64,000 bases of DNA from Prochlorococcus sp. AG-347-O22 (GTDB taxonomy: Bacteria; Cyanobacteriota; Cyanobacteriia; PCC-6307; Cyanobiaceae). The position numbers and the translations under genes were made by a program. The stretch spans positions 62,001 to 126,000 of the forward strand of contig QCCX01000001.1 of NCBI GenBank assembly GCA_003278845.1. Reading direction: 5' to 3'. The notes beneath the pieces were generated by a model that was given only the letters and a program-made list of their open reading frames with translations, was not told where the DNA came from and searched no databases. Of the stretch, positions 21,537 through 32,965 are shown piece after piece. How positions within the stretch are numbered: the first letter of the stretch is position 1; each line of letters begins with the position of its first letter.

Positions 21537-21823
21537 TTTTTAAAAAAACTTTCCAAAATTTCCTCTAATTCTAGAATTTGTGATTTTGTGATTAAATTAA
21601 TCAGTGGAATACTATTAACACCATCTCCTACTTTTACATTAATTGCTTTCAAACTTAATTTTGCAGCATCCAATGAGCCTTGATCTTTATTACTGATACA
21701 TTCAATAGCAAGACTCCTAGCTAGGCCAGCGTCTCCAAGATACAAATTCCACTTTTCTATTTTTATAAAAACCTTTTCAGAAATAACATTTTCTAGATCA
21801 CTTATATTTATCTGAGAGTCCAT
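21533..21823 (-). CDS. Conserved cyanobacterial hypothetical (DUF3181-like)
   Basis: 96-aa ORF, small soluble cyanobacterial-type protein; family assignment tentative. Confidence 0.5.
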   Translation of the reverse strand: MDSQINISDLENVISEKVFIKIEKWNLYLGDAGLARSLAIECISNKDQGSLDAAKLSLKAINVKVGDGVNSIPLINLITKSQILELEEILESFFKN

Positions 21824-21837
21824 AAATAGAAATTAAT

Positions 21838-22119
21838 TTAAGTTGATTGTTTTGAAGTATCTTTAGGTTTTTTTATAATTACGAAAAGTAAATGGGAGGC
21901 CAAAAGAACCGACCAGACAACTGCAAAATTATTAAAATAGCTGATTTCATATTTAATCTCTTTTAAAAGCCACGTGCCACTTACAATCGCAGTAAATATC
22001 ATGCAGTGAATAACAAAATTTACTATTCGAGAAAAATGTTTATATATAGGATCTTCTGAGTCACCATTTCCGTACCACTTTATAGGCATATTAATAATTA
22101 GATTGTTAATAATAGACAT
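21838..22119 (-). CDS. Conserved hypothetical small membrane protein (about 2 TM)
   Basis: 93-aa ORF with two hydrophobic segments, between well-supported genes. Confidence 0.55.
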   Translation of the reverse strand: MSIINNLIINMPIKWYGNGDSEDPIYKHFSRIVNFVIHCMIFTAIVSGTWLLKEIKYEISYFNNFAVVWSVLLASHLLFVIIKKPKDTSKQST

Positions 22120-22175
22120 TTTACCCGAAATCTAGTTGACTAAGAGACCCTGAAACAGAGATATTACATAATTAT

Positions 22176-22249
22176 GCGCCTGTAGCTCAGTGGATTAGAG
22201 CACCTGACTACGGATCAGGGTGTCGGGAGTTCGAATCTCTCCAGGCGCG
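22176..22249 (+). tRNA. tRNA-Arg (ACG)
   Basis: Acceptor GCGCCTG/CAGGCGC; anticodon loop CTACGGA; T-arm GGGAGTTCGAATCTCTCC. Confidence 0.95.
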
Positions 22250-22326
22250 TTTAAAATTCTGAAATATTCTTTTTATATTTTTCTAAAAAATATCGTCTAT
22301 ATTAAGGGTATTACTTATCAAATTCA

Positions 22327-23598
22327 ATGAATATCCTTCAAAATCTTAAAGAAAGTGATCCAGTAATATCAAATTTTATTAACTCTGAAAAAAATAGGCA
22401 GGAAACTCATCTTGAGTTAATCGCAAGCGAAAATTTCGCATCAATTGCCGTTATGCAGGCTCAAGGTTCCGTACTTACAAATAAATACGCCGAGGGATTA
22501 CCCCAAAAAAGATATTACGGGGGATGTGAATTTGTTGATGAAATCGAAGAATTAGCTATTCAGAGAGCAAAAAAATTATTTAATGCAAATTGGGCTAATG
22601 TTCAACCTCATAGTGGAGCGCAGGCAAATGCTGCTGTTTTCCTAAGTCTACTTAAACCTGGCGACACAATCATGGGGATGGATTTATCTCATGGTGGACA
22701 CCTAACTCATGGGTCTCCAGTAAATATGAGTGGTAAATGGTTCAATGCAGTTCACTATGGTGTAAATAAAGAAACTAGTGAATTAAATTTTGATGAAATA
22801 AGAGAGATAGCACTTGAAACAAAACCAAAATTAATCATATGTGGATATTCTGCTTATCCAAGAACAATCGATTTTGAGTCATTTAGAAATATTGCAGATG
22901 AAGTTGGTGCATTCTTAATGGCTGATATTGCACACATCGCCGGTCTTGTAGCAAGTAAACTTCACCCAAATCCAATACCATATTGTGATGTAGTAACCAC
23001 AACTACTCATAAAACATTAAGAGGGCCTAGAGGGGGACTTATCTTGTGTAAAGATGCAGAATTTGGAAAGAAATTTGATAAATCTGTTTTCCCAGGAACT
23101 CAGGGTGGACCCCTCGAACATATAATTGCAGCTAAAGCAGTTGCATTTGGAGAAGCCTTGCAGCCAGATTTCGTTAATTATTCCCAACAAGTAATAAAAA
23201 ATGCAAAAGTTCTAGCTTCAACTTTAATAAATAGAGGTATTAATATCGTTAGTGGAGGAACTGATAACCATATTGTTTTACTCGATTTAAGAAGTATCAA
23301 TATGACTGGTAAGATTGCTGACTTACTTGTAAGTGAAGTGAATATCACTGCAAACAAAAATACTGTTCCATTTGACCCTGAATCACCTTTTGTAACCAGC
23401 GGACTAAGGTTGGGAACTGCTGCTTTAACTACTAGAGGCTTTAATGAGGATGCTTTTGCTGAAGTTGGCGAAATAATTGCTGATAGATTACTTAACCCAG
23501 ACGATTCACTGATTGAAAGTCGATGTAAAGAAAGAGTATTAACCTTATGTAATCGTTTTCCTCTTTATGAAGGCAAACTTGAAGCTTCAATTAAATGA
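22327..23598 (+). CDS. glyA: Serine hydroxymethyltransferase
   Basis: [51 protein letters not shown]. Confidence 0.98.
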   Translation: MNILQNLKESDPVISNFINSEKNRQETHLELIASENFASIAVMQAQGSVLTNKYAEGLPQKRYYGGCEFVDEIEELAIQRAKKLFNANWANVQPHSGAQANAAVFLSLLKPGDTIMGMDLSHGGHLTHGSPVNMSGKWFNAVHYGVNKETSELNFDEIREIALETKPKLIICGYSAYPRTIDFESFRNIADEVGAFLMADIAHIAGLVASKLHPNPIPYCDVVTTTTHKTLRGPRGGLILCKDAEFGKKFDKSVFPGTQGGPLEHIIAAKAVAFGEALQPDFVNYSQQVIKNAKVLASTLINRGINIVSGGTDNHIVLLDLRSINMTGKIADLLVSEVNITANKNTVPFDPESPFVTSGLRLGTAALTTRGFNEDAFAEVGEIIADRLLNPDDSLIESRCKERVLTLCNRFPLYEGKLEASIK

Positions 23599-24869
23599 GT
23601 CCTAACTCCAAGGGAGTTGAAATTCTTTCTATTGGAACAGAGCTACTCTTAGGAAATATTATCAATACAAATGCTCAATGGATTTCTGAACAGTTATCTC
23701 ATTTAGGTTTAAATCACTTTAGGCAATCAACTGTCGGTGATAATTGTGATCGAATCATAAAAGTAATTCGAGAAATATCGAAAAGAAGTAATCTTCTTAT
23801 TACAACTGGTGGCTTGGGACCCACCCCAGATGACTTAACTACTGAAGCAATAGCCAAATCTTTTAATGTATCTCTTTTTGAAAGACCGCTTTTATGGGAT
23901 GAAATTAAACAAAAACTTTCAAACGCAAAGCTCAAGGACGATTCCTCCAGCTTAAAGAAACAATGTTTCTTCCCAGAAAATGCTCAAATTATTAATAACC
24001 CGAGGGGCACTGCCCCAGGAATGATTTGGGAACCAGTAAAAGATTTTACTATCCTTACTTTCCCAGGAGTACCTAGTGAAATGAAAACTATGTGGGAAGA
24101 GACGGCGTATGATTTCATTAAAACCAAATTCTCAGATAATTATTCCTTTTATTCAAATACTCTTAAATTTGCAGGTATTGGAGAATCTAGTGTAGCAGAA
24201 AAAATTAATGATCTATTAAATCTTAAAAACCCGACTGTTGCTCCATATGCAAACTTAGGAGAGGTTAAACTCAGAATCACTGCGCGAGCAAAGAATCATC
24301 TAGAAGCAAAAAATATAATTAAACCTGTAAAAGAAAAATTAAAAAAAGATTTTTCAAAATTTATTTTTGGAGAGGATAACGATACTCTTCCTAGCGTTTT
24401 AATAAAAGAATTAGCCGAGCGGAACCAAACTATTGTTTTTGCTGAATCCTGCACCGGAGGCCTTCTATCTTCATCACTAACCTCAATATCAGGCTCATCT
24501 CAAGTTTTTCAAGGTAGTATAGTTTCCTACAGTAATGAGCTAAAAAATTCATTATTAAATATTTCTGAAGAGAAGCTCACAAAATATGGAGCTGTTTCTG
24601 AAGAAGTTTGTGAGGCCATGGCAACTAATGTAAAAAAGAAATTAGGAGCAGATTGGGCAATAGCAATTAGTGGAATAGCTGGTCCTAAGGGAGGCAGTCA
24701 AGATAAACCGGTCGGACTTGTCTATATATCAATTTCTGGACCGAATAATCATATAACTAATATAAAAAAACTATTTAACTCAACGCGAAATAGAGTAGAA
24801 ATTCAAACACTAAGTGTAAATGTATGTTTGAACAGCCTCAGATTAATCCTATTATCGAATAGTAAGTAA
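23595..24869 (+). CDS. cinA: CinA family competence/damage-inducible protein
   Basis: [74 protein letters not shown] overlap with glyA. Confidence 0.95.
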   Translation: MSPNSKGVEILSIGTELLLGNIINTNAQWISEQLSHLGLNHFRQSTVGDNCDRIIKVIREISKRSNLLITTGGLGPTPDDLTTEAIAKSFNVSLFERPLLWDEIKQKLSNAKLKDDSSSLKKQCFFPENAQIINNPRGTAPGMIWEPVKDFTILTFPGVPSEMKTMWEETAYDFIKTKFSDNYSFYSNTLKFAGIGESSVAEKINDLLNLKNPTVAPYANLGEVKLRITARAKNHLEAKNIIKPVKEKLKKDFSKFIFGEDNDTLPSVLIKELAERNQTIVFAESCTGGLLSSSLTSISGSSQVFQGSIVSYSNELKNSLLNISEEKLTKYGAVSEEVCEAMATNVKKKLGADWAIAISGIAGPKGGSQDKPVGLVYISISGPNNHITNIKKLFNSTRNRVEIQTLSVNVCLNSLRLILLSNSK

Positions 24870-24882
24870 CTATTTTTACAAA

Positions 24883-26289
24883 TTGAGTCAAGATACCTTA
24901 TTTGATAAAGTTTGGGATTTACACAAAGTTTCAAGGCTTCCAGGTGGATCTGATCAAATATTTATTGGTCTTCACCTTATCCATGAAGTTACAAGTCCTC
25001 AAGCATTTGGCGCTTTAAAAGACAAAAACTTAAAAGTTAAATTCCCTAATAGAACTGTTGCTACAGTTGATCATATTGTGCCAACAGACGATCAGAGCAG
25101 GCCTTTCAAAGATGATCTCGCTGAACAGATGATTGATACACTTGAGAAGAATTGTTTAGAGCATAAAATAAGATTTTTTAATATTGGTAGTGGTAATCAA
25201 GGAATAGTTCATGTAGTAGCCCCAGAATTAGGGCTTACTCAGCCAGGAATGACAATCGCTTGCGGGGATTCTCATACTTCAACTCATGGAGCTTTTGGGT
25301 CAATTGCTTTTGGGATAGGTACAAGTCAAGTAAGAGACGTTCTTGCTACCCAAACCATAGCCATGAACAAATTGAAAGTAAGGCAGATTTGGTGTGATAA
25401 TAAATTATCTAAGGGTGTTTATGCTAAAGATTTAGTACTTCATATCATTAATGAACTTGGTGTTAAAGCAGGAGTAGGTTTCGCATATGAATTCGCAGGA
25501 CCTGCGATAGATGAATTATCAATGGAAGAAAGGATGACGATATGCAATATGTCTATTGAAGGAGGAGCAAGGTGCGGTTACATCAACCCTGATGAAAAAA
25601 CATTTAGTTATATTAAAGATAAATTATGTGCTCCTCAAAATGAGCATTGGGATAAAGCACTAGCTTGGTGGGAATCATTAAAAAGCGATGAAAATTCAAT
25701 TTATGATGATGTAATTAAATTAGATGCTTCTAAAGTGGAGCCAACCGTAACCTGGGGGATTACTCCTGGGCAAAGTATAAGCATTAATGAACAAATCCCT
25801 CTTCTAAATGACTTGTCCCCAAATGATAAATTAGTTGCAAAAGAGGCTTATGAATATATGAGTTTCAAGCCAGGGCAATATATCAAAGAAACTCCTGTTG
25901 ATGTTTGTTTTATAGGAAGCTGCACAAATGGAAGAATCAGCGACTTAAGAGTTGCAGCTAAAGTATTAAAAAACAAAAAAATATCCAAGAATGTAAAAGC
26001 ATTTGTAGTACCAGGTTCAGAAAAAGTAGCCACTAAAGCAAAACAAGAAGGTCTTGATCAGATATTTAAGGAATCTGGATTTCAATGGAGAGAGCCTGGT
26101 TGCTCAATGTGTTTGGCAATGAATTCAGATAAGCTAATAGGAAATCAAGTTAGTGCTAGTTCTAGTAATAGAAATTTCAAGGGTAGGCAAGGATCTCCCA
26201 GTGGGAGAACACTACTCATGAGTCCAGCAATGGTTGCTGCTGCTGCAATTAATGGCAAAGTTAGTGACGTTAGAGAATTTATCAACTGA
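24883..26289 (+). CDS. leuC: 3-isopropylmalate dehydratase large subunit
   Basis: [63 protein letters not shown] start. Confidence 0.97.
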   Translation: MSQDTLFDKVWDLHKVSRLPGGSDQIFIGLHLIHEVTSPQAFGALKDKNLKVKFPNRTVATVDHIVPTDDQSRPFKDDLAEQMIDTLEKNCLEHKIRFFNIGSGNQGIVHVVAPELGLTQPGMTIACGDSHTSTHGAFGSIAFGIGTSQVRDVLATQTIAMNKLKVRQIWCDNKLSKGVYAKDLVLHIINELGVKAGVGFAYEFAGPAIDELSMEERMTICNMSIEGGARCGYINPDEKTFSYIKDKLCAPQNEHWDKALAWWESLKSDENSIYDDVIKLDASKVEPTVTWGITPGQSISINEQIPLLNDLSPNDKLVAKEAYEYMSFKPGQYIKETPVDVCFIGSCTNGRISDLRVAAKVLKNKKISKNVKAFVVPGSEKVATKAKQEGLDQIFKESGFQWREPGCSMCLAMNSDKLIGNQVSASSSNRNFKGRQGSPSGRTLLMSPAMVAAAAINGKVSDVREFIN

Positions 26290-26912
26290 TGAAATCAGAA
26301 TTTACCCAGCCAATTGGAAAAATTTCAAATATTAACGGGCAATGTATCCCATTGATTGGTAATGACATTGATACAGATCGAATAATTCCAGCGCGTTTTT
26401 TGAAATGTGTTAACTTTGATTCATTGGGTGAATCTGTTTTTGCAGATGATAGAAAAAAGTTAAAGGGAAAACATCCTTTTGATCTAAAGGAAAACAAAAA
26501 TGCCTCAATACTAGTTGTTAATAGCAATTTCGGATGTGGTTCCAGTAGAGAGCATGCTCCCCAAGCACTTCTTAGATGGGGAATAAAAGCAATAATAGGC
26601 GAGAGTTTCGCTGATATTTTTTATAGTAATTGTATAGCAATTGGAATTCCATGTTTTACGCTTACGAAAGAGTTAATACAAAAAATTCAAAAACATAAAG
26701 ATGATAAATTTTTATTTTTAGAAATCGATCTGAAAAAATCCTTAGCAAAATCAAAAGATTTAAATTTCAATCTTGAGATTAAGGAAAGCTCAAGAAAAAT
26801 GTTTTTGTCAGGGGAATGGGATGCAACTTCAACACTACTTGAGAATGAAAGTCTTATTGAAAATAAATGTAATGATTTACCTTATTTAGAATTTAATAAT
26901 TATTTATTGTAG
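26289..26912 (+). CDS. leuD: 3-isopropylmalate dehydratase small subunit
   Basis: GNDIDTDRIIPARFLK, NSNFGCGSSREHAPQALLRWGIKAIIGESFADIFYSNC. Confidence 0.96.
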   Translation: MKSEFTQPIGKISNINGQCIPLIGNDIDTDRIIPARFLKCVNFDSLGESVFADDRKKLKGKHPFDLKENKNASILVVNSNFGCGSSREHAPQALLRWGIKAIIGESFADIFYSNCIAIGIPCFTLTKELIQKIQKHKDDKFLFLEIDLKKSLAKSKDLNFNLEIKESSRKMFLSGEWDATSTLLENESLIENKCNDLPYLEFNNYLL

Positions 26913-28913
26913 CTATTCAAATCCAGATAAACTGAAAGATATTCCTCCTGCTTGATTATGAGGTTGATAAAAAATGCCAAATTCATAGGATCTTTTTTTC
27001 CAATTTAATGCGATTTTAGAATCTATAAATTCACCATAATCCTCTGAATCCTCTGTTAAATTTAAAGTCCCAACACTTTTGAGGATAACTGGTCCAAGTA
27101 GTTGCTGATCAAAAGCAATCTTTAGCGTGAAATTCTCATAATTGTGGTCAAATTTAAAAACACTCTCACCACCGTCAAATTTATAGAAGGGGAAAATACT
27201 AATACGCGTATAGTCAAAAGTTTTTTCCTTCAAATTACCCAATATTAATTCTGGTCCTATACCTAAACCTAAATATTCTTGATGATCACCATTTTCATAG
27301 AAAGAATATGATGCTTCTAATCTTGTATCAAGACTTAATCCTTTAGTGATTGGTTTGGGAGTATATTTATATGAAATATCAATAGATTTCTTTTTAGGCT
27401 TTACAATACTAATTGGAAATTTCTGATCAAGAGAATAAAACAAATTGCCTTTTAGGTTAGTTACAAGATTTTTTTCATTTAAAGCCTCAGCTGTTATGTT
27501 GGCCAAACCTAAGGATAAAAATTCTGATTTTTTGATACCATCAGTAGTCCAAGTATTTTCTTTTTGTAATTTTGAACCATAACCAGAGTAAATTTCTGCT
27601 TCACCTAACGAACCATTCCAAACCCTCTCTCTATAAACTCCATAAAAACTTTTTTCCCATACTGAATCTAATAAATCAATTTCTTTAAGCAATACAGTTT
27701 TAAATCTAAATGCATCTGAAAATTTATTAATATCAAGAGAGTTTAATTCCTTCTCTATTTCTAAATCCCAATTTTTTATTGTGCCTTTTAACTGGGATTC
27801 TAGAGCAAAATAATCTTCAAAACTTGCATTTCTCTTAACCTTCTTTGAAGTTATTGATTCGTCTTTCTCAACAAAACTTTTTGTATAGCCTTTGAGTGAG
27901 CGTTGAATCAAGAATTGAGGTTCTAAATCAAGAACAAAATTATCATTAATTTCTATTGAGTTAATTCTACTCCCGATAAAAAAACCATCCTTATCTAAAT
28001 TTTCATATCCAAAGTTCCATGTATTTGAAGATTTAACCTTATTAGAATCAAAATTTCTACTACCTAACCAAAAAGGTATCGATATTTTTTCCTCAAGAAG
28101 TAAATAATTTAATGAGGAATTAAATCTTAGTGTTTCTTTAATATGAAACACTTCTAACGAATTAATTACTAATTTTACTTGTTTTAATTCAAGTAAATCA
28201 TTACTAAATATGGCCTTCTTACTTTTCCATTTATCCCCATCTAAAATCACTTTTTCAGTAAAAAACAACCAATTATAAACCTTCTTAGGCGTATTTATAA
28301 CTTCCTTTTTTTTTAATTCAATAAAAGTTTTTAACTTTTCAGAATCTGATGATGTGAACTTTGAAGATAAATCATCAATCAAATTATTAGTATTAATACT
28401 ACCTTTTACATCTAATAGATAACCTTTTTCACTAATAAAACTGTATTCTAATTTTGAAGCTCTAAATTGTTGATCACCTGATACCAAGGATATATTTCCT
28501 ATAGCATTAATTTTTTTATTTAACTTATCGTATATTAAATTATCAGCTCTAAGCAGTTTGCCCTCATAAGAAACAGAAACATTACCCTCTGCATAAATAA
28601 CATCATTTATTTCAAACTGTTTATCAGATTGGATTATTAACTCTTTTTTATTCTCGGCTTTAGCAACTAAAAATGATTCAGTTCTTTTCTTTAAAAATTT
28701 TACATAAGAATCATTATCATAAAGATTATTATTAGTAAAATTATTAAGGTTATTTGATGAAGTTTTTAAATTAGATCCGCACGATAACTGTTTTATATTG
28801 GGATCATTGATATCTTTATTAATTTTTGAAATTTCAGCTGATTTTGTTGGCTGAAAAAAATTAATAAAAAGTAAAGAGAAAAATATTACTTTTTTTGAAA
28901 TTCCAGAAATCAA
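26913..28913 (-). CDS. DUF3769 / OstA-LptD-like outer-membrane assembly protein
   Basis: Signal peptide, OstA-like repeats (IYAEGNVSVSYEGKLLRADNLIYDKLNKKINAIGNISL), long beta-rich C-terminus. Confidence 0.7.
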   Translation of the reverse strand: MISGISKKVIFFSLLFINFFQPTKSAEISKINKDINDPNIKQLSCGSNLKTSSNNLNNFTNNNLYDNDSYVKFLKKRTESFLVAKAENKKELIIQSDKQFEINDVIYAEGNVSVSYEGKLLRADNLIYDKLNKKINAIGNISLVSGDQQFRASKLEYSFISEKGYLLDVKGSINTNNLIDDLSSKFTSSDSEKLKTFIELKKKEVINTPKKVYNWLFFTEKVILDGDKWKSKKAIFSNDLLELKQVKLVINSLEVFHIKETLRFNSSLNYLLLEEKISIPFWLGSRNFDSNKVKSSNTWNFGYENLDKDGFFIGSRINSIEINDNFVLDLEPQFLIQRSLKGYTKSFVEKDESITSKKVKRNASFEDYFALESQLKGTIKNWDLEIEKELNSLDINKFSDAFRFKTVLLKEIDLLDSVWEKSFYGVYRERVWNGSLGEAEIYSGYGSKLQKENTWTTDGIKKSEFLSLGLANITAEALNEKNLVTNLKGNLFYSLDQKFPISIVKPKKKSIDISYKYTPKPITKGLSLDTRLEASYSFYENGDHQEYLGLGIGPELILGNLKEKTFDYTRISIFPFYKFDGGESVFKFDHNYENFTLKIAFDQQLLGPVILKSVGTLNLTEDSEDYGEFIDSKIALNWKKRSYEFGIFYQPHNQAGGISFSLSGFE

Positions 28914-28933
28914 TTTAAAAACTAATTTAAAAA

Positions 28934-29062
28934 TTAATCCTGAGGACTTTCTAGATCTTTTCTATTTGGTGTTCTTGTTGGATCACTTGCTAAAAAACCA
29001 AATAGAAAAATTCCTACGAAGAAAAAAACAATTGTGTAAACAGAAATTTTTAAGGCAAGCAT
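28934..29062 (-). CDS. psbI: Photosystem II reaction center protein I
   Basis: Manual translation [42 protein letters not shown]; 42 aa, absent from ORF track. Confidence 0.97.
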
Positions 29063-29167
29063 GAAATTAAATTAACAAATAGATTAATATCCTATTAAAT
29101 TTATAATTAAACTATGATCAAAAGTTTACTTTTTGTATTTTTAGAAAATTTTGAAATACTTTAGGAA

Positions 29168-29320
29168 TTAATCGTCATGATCATCCCAAGGATCAGTAAG
29201 CTTTGCCGCTTTAGGTCCAAAGGCAGTCCAAAGACCAAAACCGGTTAAAGCTAAAAGTAATGCCAGAATTGTTACAGCTATAGATACTGCAGGATCTGGA
29301 GCAGATGATAAAGTTTGCAT
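29168..29320 (-). CDS. psbN: PsbN
   Basis: Manual translation MQTLSSAPDPAVSIAVTILALLLALTGFGLWTAFGPKAAKLTDPWDDHDD*; divergent from psbH as usual. Confidence 0.97.
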   Translation of the reverse strand: MQTLSSAPDPAVSIAVTILALLLALTGFGLWTAFGPKAAKLTDPWDDHDD

Positions 29321-29400
29321 CAATTTTGCTAAGTTTGTAAACAATTTATGTATAAGTTCTTATACAATAGCGAAATAATATTCGATTTTGTGATTTTAAC

Positions 29401-29601
29401 ATGGGTCAAAAAACAGCCTTAGGAAGTCTTTTAAAAGCAATTGGCAATTCAGGTCAAGGAAAAGTTGTACCTGGTTGGGGAGCGGTTCCTGTCATGACAG
29501 TAATTGGCTTACTACTTTTGGTTTTTTTAGTTATTCTTCTACAAATTTATAACCAATCACTTTTATTACAGGGTTTTTCAGTAGATTGGAACGGAAACTA
29601 G
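29401..29601 (+). CDS. psbH: Photosystem II protein H
   Basis: [36 protein letters not shown]...[10 protein letters not shown]. Confidence 0.96.
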
Positions 29602-29744
29602 ATTTCTAAAGATCAATCAAGAAGTTATCCTAATAATTTGCACATTACTAAATTAGCTTTTTTAGAACTCTTGTTTTAATTTACTAGGTTATAGTTTGTT
29701 TATATATTTATAATTCTCAATGAAAAGAGATTGAGAAATACATT

Positions 29745-30347
29745 ATGGATGAAATATTTTTAATTGGATTAGGAAATCCAGGAAAAAAGTATTCAAATAG
29801 TAGACATAACATAGGTTTTCTATTACTTAAAAAACTTTCTAAGAAATATAATTCAAATTTTTTATTAAAAGATAAACTTAAAAGTTCCTGCTCAGAATTT
29901 CAAATTAATAATTCTACTTTCAGGTTGTTTTTACCAAATACGTTTATGAATAACAGTGGTGATGCTGTCCGAGCAATAGTTGATTGGTACAAAATAAATT
30001 TAGATCAGATTTTTATAATAGTCGATGATAAAGATCTGCCTCTTGGAAAAATAAGATTTAGAAAAAAAGGTAGCTCAGGTGGACATAATGGTCTTAAAAG
30101 TATTATCGAAAAATTGCAAACTCAAAACTTTAAAAGAATAAGAATTGGTATTGGTTCACCGCCTATAAAAAAAGAAAAAAATAATTTCAACACCATATCA
30201 CATGTATTAGGAAATATTTCAATAGAAGAAAAATCAATATTAGATAAAGTTTATATGAGAGTAATAGAATCCCTCGAACAACTAAATACTAAAAAAGAAG
30301 AATATATAATTAATGAATTAAATTCTTTTGGTAAAGACCAACCTTAA
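29745..30347 (+). CDS. pth: Peptidyl-tRNA hydrolase
   Basis: LIGLGNPGKKYSNSRHNIGF, PNTFMNNSGDAVRA, GSSGGHNGLKSI, RIRIGIGSP. Confidence 0.96.
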   Translation: MDEIFLIGLGNPGKKYSNSRHNIGFLLLKKLSKKYNSNFLLKDKLKSSCSEFQINNSTFRLFLPNTFMNNSGDAVRAIVDWYKINLDQIFIIVDDKDLPLGKIRFRKKGSSGGHNGLKSIIEKLQTQNFKRIRIGIGSPPIKKEKNNFNTISHVLGNISIEEKSILDKVYMRVIESLEQLNTKKEEYIINELNSFGKDQP

Positions 30348-30350
30348 TAA

Positions 30351-30608
30351 ATGCGTTCAAAACCTGAAACGATTGCAAATTTAAGTATTAAGGAATATTG
30401 CTTCTCAAAAAAGCAAATTCATGGGGTGGTGGAAGCTAGTCAATTTAAGTGGACTTTTACATGGTCCTTTAATAAAGGTCTTTTAAAAGTGAATCCACCT
30501 TTGGGAAGAGCATTAATAGAGGATGCCTTATTGAGATTTTTACTGAAAAAAGATTATGAACTAGAAACAGGGAATGAATATAAGTTCACTATTTCAGCCA
30601 AGTTTTAA
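30351..30608 (+). CDS. DUF3146-like cyanobacterial protein
   Basis: 85-aa ORF adjacent to pth; family assignment from memory. Confidence 0.6.
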   Translation: MRSKPETIANLSIKEYCFSKKQIHGVVEASQFKWTFTWSFNKGLLKVNPPLGRALIEDALLRFLLKKDYELETGNEYKFTISAKF

Positions 30609-31026
30609 AATCTATATTTTGATTCAAAGTAAACTTCGTGTTGCAATAATCTTCTAAAATTATTAAAGCTGATATCGCATCAAGATTTTTATTTAGAATA
30701 AAAACCTCCCTAGGCAAGAAAAACTTCAGGCCACTAATTGGGAAAAGTTGGAAATATCTTGCTTTAGCCCTGTAGGTTGTATTTTTTTCCTCAAAAGTTA
30801 TTACTTCTTTTTTAAAAAAATATAGTTTTTCTCTAATTTCTCTGCTGGTGGTTCCATTACCAATAATAATTTGAGATATGTCCTCAGCAGCAATTAAACT
30901 TCTTACATAATTCTCAAGTAATTCACTTTTAAGAATGATCGCTTTATAAACTTTTTTTTCACTTATTTCAGCTAATACTAAGCCGCATTTACTTTTCCCG
31001 GGATCGATTGTTATAACTCTAGGCAT
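30589..31026 (-). CDS. RNase H-fold YqgF/RuvX-like protein
   Basis: RVITIDPGKSKCGLVLAE catalytic strand motif, IIIGNGTTSREIREKL, EKNTTYRAKARY. Confidence 0.7.
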   Translation of the reverse strand: MPRVITIDPGKSKCGLVLAEISEKKVYKAIILKSELLENYVRSLIAAEDISQIIIGNGTTSREIREKLYFFKKEVITFEEKNTTYRAKARYFQLFPISGLKFFLPREVFILNKNLDAISALIILEDYCNTKFTLNQNIDFKTWLK

Positions 31027-32010
31027 TTAAGATGCAATCTTATAAATATTGATTTCAACGACTATGGGTTCTACAGTTTTACTATCTCTTAAAGATACAA
31101 CTTCCAACTTAAATTTGATATTTTGATTTTCTTGAATAAATTCTCTAATTTTTTTTACAAAATTTCCATTTGTATTAATTTCATTAACTTGTGATCCTTT
31201 TGACTTAATTTCATCCCTTGTTTCTTTAAGCAAAGATTTAATTTTTAAATTTATTGATTTAAGATTTAAATCACTTTCTCCCAGAATTGAACTTGTAATA
31301 ACATCCCCTTTTTTGACTACAAGTTTATTCTCTAATAAATCAGGAGATACAAAAACATAATTATCCCCTTTTAAAACATTTGTTGCTGATTTGATTAGTA
31401 AAATCCAGTTACCACCTTTAGCAGCTATAGTCTCAATTTTAGTAATATCACTGGGTCTCCACAAAAGAATATTTTTTGCTTCTTTTTTATTTGGGATAAC
31501 AATTTTCTTAACAAATTTATCAGCTTCATTATAGATTTTTATAAAGTCTAGTTTTACATTTGAGCTATTATTAATCTCAGCAATAAATAAAATTTGTCCT
31601 CTTTTTATGACAATATTTCCTCTTCTAAATTCTTTAATATTATTTTTTAATTGATTCAACTCCTTTTCTTTTTGAATAATTTTACCTTCAAGTTCCTTTC
31701 GTTCTTCCTGTAAAGGAATTAAAGCCTTTTTACTTTCATCTAAAGTTTTTTGCAAAAAAGGAATATCAACAAAAAGCCTTTGTCTGAATTCTTCACTTAC
31801 TAAAATCAATAACCCTATTGATATTGAACTAATAAACCCACCTGTAATTATAGTTATTATAGTTGCTGTTTTTTTCGGTCTTAATTTTAAAATACTAAAC
31901 CTTGCTTTACCAATCTTTGTTCCAAGAATATCCCCAAATGGAGCAATTAATCCACCTAGTAGTATTAAAAAACTAATTAAAATCCAAGCCACACTTTTGC
32001 ATATACTCAA
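31027..32010 (-). CDS. DUF3084 domain protein (TM + coiled coil)
   Basis: N-terminal ILLGGLIAPFGDILGTKIGKARFSILKLRPKKTA, then coiled coil. Confidence 0.75.
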   Translation of the reverse strand: MSICKSVAWILISFLILLGGLIAPFGDILGTKIGKARFSILKLRPKKTATIITIITGGFISSISIGLLILVSEEFRQRLFVDIPFLQKTLDESKKALIPLQEERKELEGKIIQKEKELNQLKNNIKEFRRGNIVIKRGQILFIAEINNSSNVKLDFIKIYNEADKFVKKIVIPNKKEAKNILLWRPSDITKIETIAAKGGNWILLIKSATNVLKGDNYVFVSPDLLENKLVVKKGDVITSSILGESDLNLKSINLKIKSLLKETRDEIKSKGSQVNEINTNGNFVKKIREFIQENQNIKFKLEVVSLRDSKTVEPIVVEINIYKIAS

Positions 32011-32031
32011 TTCATCATAATTTATGATGAA

Positions 32032-32766
32032 TCAATTAAATCTTTTTGCAAGAGCAATTGGATCAAACACTGTGATCTTTTTTCTTTCAATATTAAGAAG
32101 CCCTGAATCCTTTAAATCTCCCAATAATCTTGTAATAGTTACTCTTGTAGAACCAATTGCTTCAGCAATTGCCTGATGTGAAAGCCTTAAATCTATCGTA
32201 ATACCTTTTTCTCCTGCGACTCCAAAGTCTCTACAAAGAACCATTAAAAAACTTACTAAACGAGAAGACATATCTCTATGTGTAAGAGTTTCTATCATTG
32301 TTTCAGTTTGCAGGATCCTACTTGAAAGGCCTTGTAAAAGTAATAATCCTACTGATGCATCTTCCTCTATAGCTCTTAAAACAGAATTTGCAGGAGCTGT
32401 TATCATTTCAACTCTTGTGAATGCTATAGCATGATAAAAACGATCGGATCTATGGCCTGTTAGAAGAGATAAAACACCAAAGAGACTATTCTCTCTTAAA
32501 AGAGCAACAGTTATTTCTTCACCTGACTCATAAACTCTTGAAAGTCTTACTGCTCCTCTTCTTATAAGATAAACCCTTTCAGCAGGGTCCCCAGGGAAAA
32601 ATATTGTTTTAGATCTCTCAACCATTTCTGTGCTTGCACCATCTAGACCTTTAATAACTTCCATTAAAGTTCTATTAATTGGAAAACGTTCTCCAACAGA
32701 GTTAATTTTACTTTGTCCTGATTGCTGTGAACTAAAGCGGTTGAATCCTCGTGAAGCAGGTATCAT
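32032..32766 (-). CDS. ntcA: Global nitrogen regulator NtcA (CRP/FNR family)
   Basis: [86 protein letters not shown]. Confidence 0.97.
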   Translation of the reverse strand: MIPASRGFNRFSSQQSGQSKINSVGERFPINRTLMEVIKGLDGASTEMVERSKTIFFPGDPAERVYLIRRGAVRLSRVYESGEEITVALLRENSLFGVLSLLTGHRSDRFYHAIAFTRVEMITAPANSVLRAIEEDASVGLLLLQGLSSRILQTETMIETLTHRDMSSRLVSFLMVLCRDFGVAGEKGITIDLRLSHQAIAEAIGSTRVTITRLLGDLKDSGLLNIERKKITVFDPIALAKRFN

Positions 32767-32814
32767 AGATATCTTGACTATTAAAAAATTTAAGGAGACA
32801 CTCTAAAATATCTT

Positions 32815-32828
32815 GTATCAACAGTAAC
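32815..32828 (-). promoter_or_regulatory. Candidate imperfect NtcA box upstream of ntcA (autoregulation)
   Basis: Minus strand GTTACTGTTGATAC (GTT-N8-TAC); TAAATT -10-like box 22 nt downstream. Confidence 0.5.
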
Positions 32829-32965
32829 AATTTTCAATTCTTATTAATTTACCAATAAGCCTTTTTCAGTCAGTTTCAAATTGCCTAAACCTTTTTTAAG
32901 TAAAATTACACTATATGCAGCGTCAACAGATTCTAATTATACTGCATGTAGAAAGATCCTAAATA

